Source: Capsicum annuum (taxonomy: Eukaryota; Streptophyta; Magnoliopsida; Solanales; Solanaceae). Taken from it: a stretch of 64,000 nucleotides of DNA. Shown here piece by piece: positions 57,421-64,000 of this stretch (position 1 is the first letter of the stretch; each line of letters begins with the position of its first letter). The notes below the pieces were generated by a model, which ran no database searches, had not been told where the DNA came from, and saw only the letters and a list, made by a program, of their open reading frames with translations. Where the stretch lies: positions 1-64,000 of the forward strand of contig NW_025862277.1 of assembly GCF_002878395.1 (NCBI RefSeq). Reading direction: 5' to 3'. The position numbers and the translations under genes were made by a program.

Positions 57421-59056
57421 TTATAAAAAATAAAATTACAAATACAGAGAAAGAAACTTCCTTTCAAATATCACGGAGTGCGTTACCGAGAATATGTATA
57501 AACACTTGAATAGAAATATTAAGAATAAACAAATAAAAAATTGTTTATGCACATATATATATGTATATGTATATATAATAATAGAATTTTGTTATGACAA
57601 GGGCTCGAATTAAGTTTTAGATGCGCCATGGCTACGAAGTGATTGCTCGACTAATCAGCAGTCCTAAATCGCCCTTCAAGGACACAAATAATAAAACCAT
57701 TTGTGTCGTGGTGATTTTATAAATATTTAATCATTGTCCGAATTTATTTATTTTGTTACATATTTGTATACCTAATATATGTCTTTAATTTGGGGAAGGC
57801 CTCGAAAATCGACGGAGAATTTCTTCATCGATCATATATTTATTTTGATATAAAATAGATAAACTTGAGAAATAAGAATCCGTCTTTTGTAATGGGTTGA
57901 TCTCGAAAATCCAACGGAGGGATAATGTCATTGGCCATGGGTTTATTTATTCATTATAAACTTTAATAAGACATGAGGGATAAATCAATCCAAAATTTGA
58001 TTTAACGCAGTCAACATGTGATGTCAGTGAACAACAAAAGTAGCAAGAACAAATCACAAAAATAGTCCAACAATTGTAACATTATTATTCATAGTCAAAT
58101 CTCCGACAAAATCATGGTATAATACAAAATAGAGGAAAGAATAAGAAAAAGTAAATATGATAATAACAAAAATATGGGAGCGGTGTGGAGGTCGTTTGAG
58201 AATACCAAGTAAAATGACATAGTGAGAAAAACAACAATAACCGAAACAGAGCATATAGGCACAAATCATATAAACATAGTAGAAAAATAAAGTCATCGGT
58301 GGTGGTATTTTCTGACCAAATTTATGTATATTTTAAAGCAACATAATTAAAGAAAATAGATACAACACCAAAATAGATGGCAGTGGTTGGACGTTCGTGT
58401 TGTTCGCCGGTCTTCCGGTGATTAAATTCGGCGAAGCAGTAAAAAAGGAAAAGGGAAAAAGGGAGGGTTCGCCAATTGTCGCATTGCTTGACTATAACTC
58501 GCTGGCAATATGCTCCAACGAGCCAACGATAGAGTAGCAGAGAGAGGGGCAAAGCGTGGTGCACTTGGCGGCTGGAAAGCTCGCCGGTGACCAAATCCGG
58601 TGAAGCTTGGCAAGGAGAGGGGAAAAGAGAGAGAGATCAGTAGGAGAGGAAAAGGGGATCCGCTGGAGTTCCGGCAGTGGCGACGGCCCTTGTCCGTGTA
58701 TGTGTTTATTTTACGTGTGTTTTGGAGAAAAAAATAGATAAAAAGGAATAAAAAAATTTGTGGGTGTATTTGTGGATATGTTTATGGATTTGAAAAGGAA
58801 AATATATTTGTGAGTGGTAAAAATAAATGTGTGTTTTTTGTTTATGTTTTTGAGAGGAAGAAAAAGACGAACAAGATCTTTTTTGTGTGTTTTTGTGTAT
58901 GTATTTGAGAGAGAAAATGGGACAAAGAGAGAAAATGTATGTGTTTGTATTTTTTGAGAGAGAAAAAGCATTAAAAATGTGTGTCCTTTTAGTCTTCCAC
59001 CCCCTTCCTATTTATAATAAATGTTGGCACCTTTTATTATCCAAAGGATAAAAGAG
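57421..59056. other. Unassigned stretch with a GC-richer patch
   Basis: Two CTCGAAAATC-ACGGAG blocks (57803, 57902), and a GC-richer part (58380-58700) with a 23-bp repeat at 58415-58437 and 58584-58606 (CCGGTGA..AAATxCGGxGAAG, four differences). Purine-rich low-complexity DNA follows. Resembles retroelement LTR/leader material but I cannot place it. Minus-strand frames here are not convincing. Confidence 0.35.
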
Positions 59057-61489
59057 TGTAACGCCTCGATTTTCTGAACCGGAATGCTACCAGGTGCTTA
59101 TGACCCCGAAGGACCACAAGCTAACCCATGACTGATATCTGTACCTGTAAACTATATAATATACTTGTAAAATGCGGAAAACATGAACAATAGGCCATAA
59201 GGTTCAACTGAATAAATTGTCAAAACATGACATCCATGTGGGTAGCAAATGCCCAAAACAACTGAATCTAAACTGAATCTGAATACTAAATCTGAACAAC
59301 CTCTAAGTACTATCTGAATAAGGAGTTGAAGGAATATGTCTCCAACTAACTCCGTAAATTGAAAACTAACTGAATTAATAAATGAATAAATCAAGTAATA
59401 TCATCCTCGAATGAAGAGGACTCACTGCAACTCTATATGCTGAATGCAACTGCTACTGTTGGTCTGGAACTCGTGTCTCTGAACCTATGGTGTAACATGA
59501 AAAGAAAGAACCATGCACAAATGCGTGAGTACAACTGGAGTACTGAGTATACGAGTGAGGTAGGCTAAAGTGAAGGGTTTACATGCATGAATAATGCTAA
59601 CTGACTGACTGATATGAACGTAAGAGTGCAAACATACATACATAGTAACTGAGATCGTGAGTACATGATAACTAAATCTGTACGCTAAATATGGCTGAAA
59701 CTGTAGTTTTGATAACATGAACGACTGTGTCTGACAGTCCTGAATCTGGTGGAACTTTTTGAGTCCTGTGCTATAACTGAATTTGACTGTATCTAACAGT
59801 CCTGGTATACTGATATCTGAAGAACTGTCTGAGTTCTTTTACTGAGACTGATACTAAAACTATGGGAGGTAGTTGTTTAACCGACATGCCCCCTATATGC
59901 TAAAATATATGAACTGGGGTCCAATCGTTACCCTGATTGGAAAGGTGTCAATATCGTGCCACAGGTAAAGACATGCTGTGAGTGACCCTCAAATCTGGCA
60001 GTGTCCCTAAGAGAGAACGGCGGATGTTCGCCCCATCAACCCTCAAGATGGCAGTGTTGATGTCTCAACTTATGCTGGCTACATAGTTCTGGAACACAAG
60101 GATTGCTTCTAAGAATCATATCTTCATCTGAAGCAGGTGAGTTCCCATCCTTGGGTTCGCTCGGTGCTAACTCCTACTCCCATCTGAAGAGACTAAACAT
60201 GATTTAACTGACTATACATGAACTGGATTTACTGAATTTCCATTGACTAACGGAATAATACTGATAACTGACTGAGATCATGAGGTTTCTGAGGTTTCCT
60301 GAGTCACATGACTGACTGAATTTTATAAAACGTGACTTGAATAAAGATATCGTGACAACATGACATGGATCTATGGACACAGCTATAGTTTCGAGTACGA
60401 ATACACCCAGGACTCGATAGAAGGAAACTGACACACATGACATGACTTGATCACAAGATTTGAGTCCACAATTCATATCATAAGTAAGGGATAATGTGCT
60501 TCATGAGTCTATTCAACATCTCAAACATGGTAGGGAAAGCATGGATACATTTTGTGTGCATGTTCTATAATTTCATTATCACACATGCTTCACACCACAA
60601 TAATAGCAACACATAAATAGCATGTAATTCATATTGAGTACATAGCTAATAAGGACTTGTCATTTATATATCATAGAATCATGTAAATATGAATTTATAG
60701 CATCATAACAAACACCTTGCATGCACACCTTGGGCATAGGTTTTCTCAACAAATATTAATCATCTTGAACTACCCAATTTCATGGGTTTTAACCACAACA
60801 TGCATACTTCATAGAAATCATCTTAAAATAATATTCTGAAGTTTAAAAAATAGTCATTGACATAAACAACATCACATAGCAACAAAGAAATCAAAGTTTC
60901 TCATTTAAAATCATGGTTCTTGAACTCTATGAACGAAAGAGGTCCATAGATGAACACTATACATACCTGACTTAAGGTTCTTGATGTTTTTGAACTGGAA
61001 GGATTTGAAATCCTTTGATTCTTGAAGAAGATTGAGTCTTGGTCTTAAAGATTTAATTTAGGGAGAAACCCTAGTTATTTATAGTGAAAGAATAATGAAA
61101 AGTGACTGAAATCGGGTGTAATTGGGTTTATATAGACGAGTAGTAAGTTACCAAAATACCCCTGTTAAAACGACCTGAAAATAAACTAAACGTGGCATGT
61201 AATGGTACGATTGACGGTCTGTCAGACTCTTGATGGACCATCATTTAGCCCGTCAGACGTGGACCAGAAATGGGCTATTCTGATAGTTCCGAGTAAAACG
61301 TCCATAACTCCTTCGTCTGATGTCAGATTTAGATGAAAGTGGTAACGTTGGAAAGACAACTCAATTTACCACGTAATAGAAAGTGAAAATCTCAAAAATA
61401 CTACATGTACAAAAACAGATTTGCATTTCAACATAAGTCCTAGCATTCTTGAGATGATTTCTCGTTAGGAAAAAGACACGAGTATTACA
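59057..61489 (-). repeat. 3' LTR of a minus-strand Del/Tekay-type element (2433 bp)
   Basis: On the minus strand it starts TGTAATACTCG at 61489 next to a polypurine tract (CAAGGAGGAGATAT) and ends GGCGTTACA at 59057. Internal order matches LTRs A and B (for example the GGGTTAGCTTGTGGTCCTT block near its end). A hairpin cassette lies at about 61200-61270. The 5-bp flank at 59052-59056 is AAGAG; its partner would lie outside the window. Confidence 0.88.
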
Positions 61490-61829
61490 ATATCTCCTCC
61501 TTGAGAACATTCATCCTCGAATAAAACTGACTGAGAAGAAACAATGATCTGAACATGAATAGCTTGAACATGATCTCACGACTGACAAACTGTACATAGC
61601 ATACTGATCATGCATATCTGATGCATGGATAACTGATACATGAATACGTAACTAAGCAATCTGATAAACTGAGTTTCTCAAGGTGAGAATGCATAGCTGA
61701 TGCATGATTAATACTATACCGACACATGAACACATGTCTGAGTATGCAATGGGAATAGATGCCAAGTTTATACTGAATGCTGAACGTGAAACTGAATAAG
61801 CTTAAGAAGGACTGTTACCTTAAGTTTGA
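61490..61829 (-). other. Polypurine tract and 3' untranslated region
   Basis: Polypurine tract at 61490-61503 on the minus strand, then TCAG/CATG-rich spacer with the GAGGATGAATG block common to these elements. Confidence 0.75.
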
Positions 61830-63140
61830 TCTGAATTGGCGGAGAAAAGGTGAGGGTACTTGATATGCATATATGCTTCTGTTTCCTAAGTAGCTCCTTC
61901 ATGAGACTGATTTTACCAAAGAACTTTGACTAGAGGGACTTCTTTGTTCCTCAATCGACAATTCTGATAGTCTAAGATTTCAACTAGAATCTCTTCATAA
62001 GAGCGGCTGTTCTGAATGTCAATTCTCTGAATAGGTACTACAACTGTTAGGTCACCTATGCACTTCTTGAGCAAAGAGACATGGAAGATGGATGGAATGA
62101 GGCTAGATCTAAAGTCAATTCGAGCTCATAAGCTACCTTGATGAAGTGACTGAGAACCTAAAGGGACCGACATAGCGAGGACTGAGTTTACCTTTATTAT
62201 CGAACCTCTTCACTCCCTTCATGGGAGAGATCTTAAGATAGACATAGTTGTTGACCTCAAACTCAGGATCTTTTCTACAAACATCTGCATAAGACTTTTG
62301 TCGGCTCTGAGTAGCCCAGAGTCTCTCTCGGATCAACTGAACTTTCTCTCAGAGCCGCCCAGAGTCTCTCTCGGATCAACTGAGCTTTCTCTAAGGCGTC
62401 AAATACCAAGTCAGGACCTATGACTGAGGCCTTACTAACTTCGAACCAACCGATTAGAGATCTACACCTCCTACCATAGAGAGCTTTGAATGGATCCATC
62501 TGAATACTGGAATGATAGTTATTGTTGTATGCAAATTCAACCAAAGAAAAGTGGCCATCCCAACTTCCTTTAAAATCAACTGCATACGCCCTTAGCATAT
62601 CTACGAGAGTCTGAAAGGTCCTTTCTGCTTGACCATCTTTCTGAGAATAAAACACTGTACTGGGATGGACTTGGGTACCAAGACCTTTTTGGAATGCTTT
62701 CCAGAAGTGAGAGATGAACTAGGTACCTCTGTCTGAGATAATAGATGAGGGAACACCATGTAATCTGACCAACTCCCTGATATAGAGTTTGGCATAATCC
62801 TCGGCTGAGTAAGAAGTACAAACTAGAAGAAAATGAGCTAATTTAGTCATTCTGTATCCAATGATCCAAACTGAATCATGCTGACTACGAGTACGAGGCA
62901 AACCCGTCACGAAGTCCATGTTCACTTCTTCTCACTTCCAAGTAGGAATAGTGAACTCCTACATAGAACCACTAGGTTTTTAATGCTCTATCTTAACCTG
63001 CTGACATGTAAAGCACTTAGCCACAAACTCTGCAATATCTCTCTTCATCCCACTCCACTAATAGATCTCCTACAAGTCATGGTACATCTTAGTGGCCCCT
63101 GGATGAATAGAGTATCGTGCACCATTCGCTTCTGCTAGAA
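61830..63140 (-). pseudogene. Minus-strand integrase and chromodomain
   Basis: Core with all three acidic residues visible: MNMDFVTGLP (62925), SIISDRGT (about 62725) and GQAERTFQTLVDML (about 62630). The C-terminus (SYADVCRKDPEFEV) is split from the core by a 43-bp tandem duplication (62315-62400), which shifts the frame. The chromodomain region at 61830-62130 has further stops. Upstream (62930-63140) the zinc-binding part is frameshifted. Confidence 0.87.
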
Positions 63141-63850
63141 TTCATTGCCTCAAGTCATCTACACCTGGAACACACAAACGACCCTAACAACGAAGAACAC
63201 CATCTCCGCCTTGGGAGAAAACCCCAACCTTCTGATTATGAACTGACTCTTTTAGCTTGACAAGGCTAGAATCCCTATCTTACTTTTTTTTTTACCTTGG
63301 AAACTAGAGATGACTCTGAACTACTCTGAACATATACACCACCCTCTGAAGAGTCGACTAAGCGAATGCCTAGTCTGGCAAGATGATCGATTTCCTGAGA
63401 TATTTTCTTCTTGCTATCCTCAACGTGAGAAATACTACCTATAGAGAGTCTACTGAGAGCATCGTCCATAACATTGGCCTTGCTCGGATGGTAAAGGACA
63501 CTCATGTCATAATCCTTTAAGAGCTCTAACCACCTTCTCTGATGAAGATTGAGATCTTTATGATAAAAGACATACTGGAGACTCTTATGATCTGTGAAGA
63601 CATCTACAGAAACTCCATAAAGATAATGCCTCCAAATCTTTAAGGCAAAGACTACGGCTGCTAACTTAAGATCATGAGTAGAATTATTTTCATGTGGCTT
63701 TAATTGTCTGGAGGCATAGGCTATGACCTTACCATATTGTATTTGGACACAACCTAAACCTACTCTGGATGCATCACAATATACCATGAAATTGTCTAAA
63801 CCATCTGGAAAGGTTAGAACTGGAGCTAAGGTGAGTCGAGTCTTCAATTC
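63141..63850 (-). pseudogene. Minus-strand RNase H domain, open but mutated
   Basis: 190 open codons (63275-63847) contain [46 protein letters not shown] and [10 protein letters not shown]. These carry three of the four expected acidic residues; the Glu of HDLEL is Lys (HDLKL). The longest clean pol frame in the window, so probably the youngest pol. It continues to RT beyond 63850. Confidence 0.87.
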
Positions 63851-64000
63851 CTAAAAAATCTTCTCGCATGAATCTAACCACTGAAACTTGACCTTCTTCT
63901 TCTGAGTCAATCTAGACATAGGAGATGCAATAGAAGAAAATCCCTCGACAAACTGTCTATAATAGACAGCCAAACCCAAGAAACTCCTGATATCTGATGG
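63851..64000 (-). pseudogene. RT connection region, running off the window
   Basis: Minus-strand frame with KKKVKFQW- and FSSIASPMS-like blocks, the usual RT C-terminal part, joined to RNase H with a frameshift. Cut by the window edge. Confidence 0.7.

Noticed and set aside
57600..57700. Possible tRNA gene in the GC-richer segment
   Set aside because: I could not form a consistent cloverleaf or find both pol III boxes.
58322..58613. Minus-strand frames in the GC-richer patch as a host gene
   Set aside because: Two overlapping frames of equal quality, internal 23-bp repeats and no recognisable domain; more like retroelement leader or LTR DNA.

Overview
This window looks like repeat-rich nuclear DNA of a flowering plant. 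Solanaceae, possibly a large-genome member such as Capsicum, is my best inference. The grounds are long-LTR Del/Tekay-type Ty3/gypsy elements, an Ogre/Tat-type element, a (CAA)n-tailed TS-like SINE relic and a second tRNA-derived SINE. I see no intact host gene. Nearly every long reading frame is a decayed retrotransposon gag or pol.

Layout. 1-6.4 kb: the 3' end of one gypsy element (LTR 358-2688), then an integrase/chromodomain fragment and the LTR (4221-6365) of another. 6.4-23.0 kb: a decayed gypsy element (primer binding site, gag, protease, RT, then RNase H, integrase, chromodomain, 3' LTR stub). It is split inside RNase H by a non-autonomous Ogre/Tat-like element (9436-20654) flanked by a perfect GTGTC duplication. 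That guest keeps gag remnants but no pol, and carries a minisatellite of about 47 x 37 bp in its 3' region. 23.0-29.0 kb: a third gypsy element with gag and protease remnants and LTR 26441-28990. 29.0-33.06 kb: a minus-strand gypsy pol-gag remnant without LTRs.

33.07-39.3 kb is a break in the retrotransposon cover. It holds a coiled-coil-like open frame, an exon-like fragment, and a palindrome-rich repeat domain (34.56-38.1 kb). The domain contains two copies of a TATA-box-linked small gene, one open (76 codons) and one broken; I do not recognise this family. 39316-49371 is a complete gypsy insertion with a TCCAA duplication. Both its LTRs contain a 37-bp minisatellite, and most of its pol is replaced by about 2.3 kb of unidentified DNA.

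49.4-59.06 kb is AT-rich and mostly gene-free. It holds SINEs (one with a 10-bp target duplication), a duplicated Tat-LTR-like piece, a 300-bp direct repeat, and inverted Helitron/foldback-like ends at 52860 and 57420. 59057-64000 is the 3' LTR and 3' half of pol of the best-preserved gypsy element (minus strand), which runs off the window.

The genes do not form a host pathway; the window records successive nested insertion and decay. The most useful leads are the small-gene/palindrome domain, the minisatellite-bearing LTR and 3' UTR arrays, and the precisely datable nested insertions.
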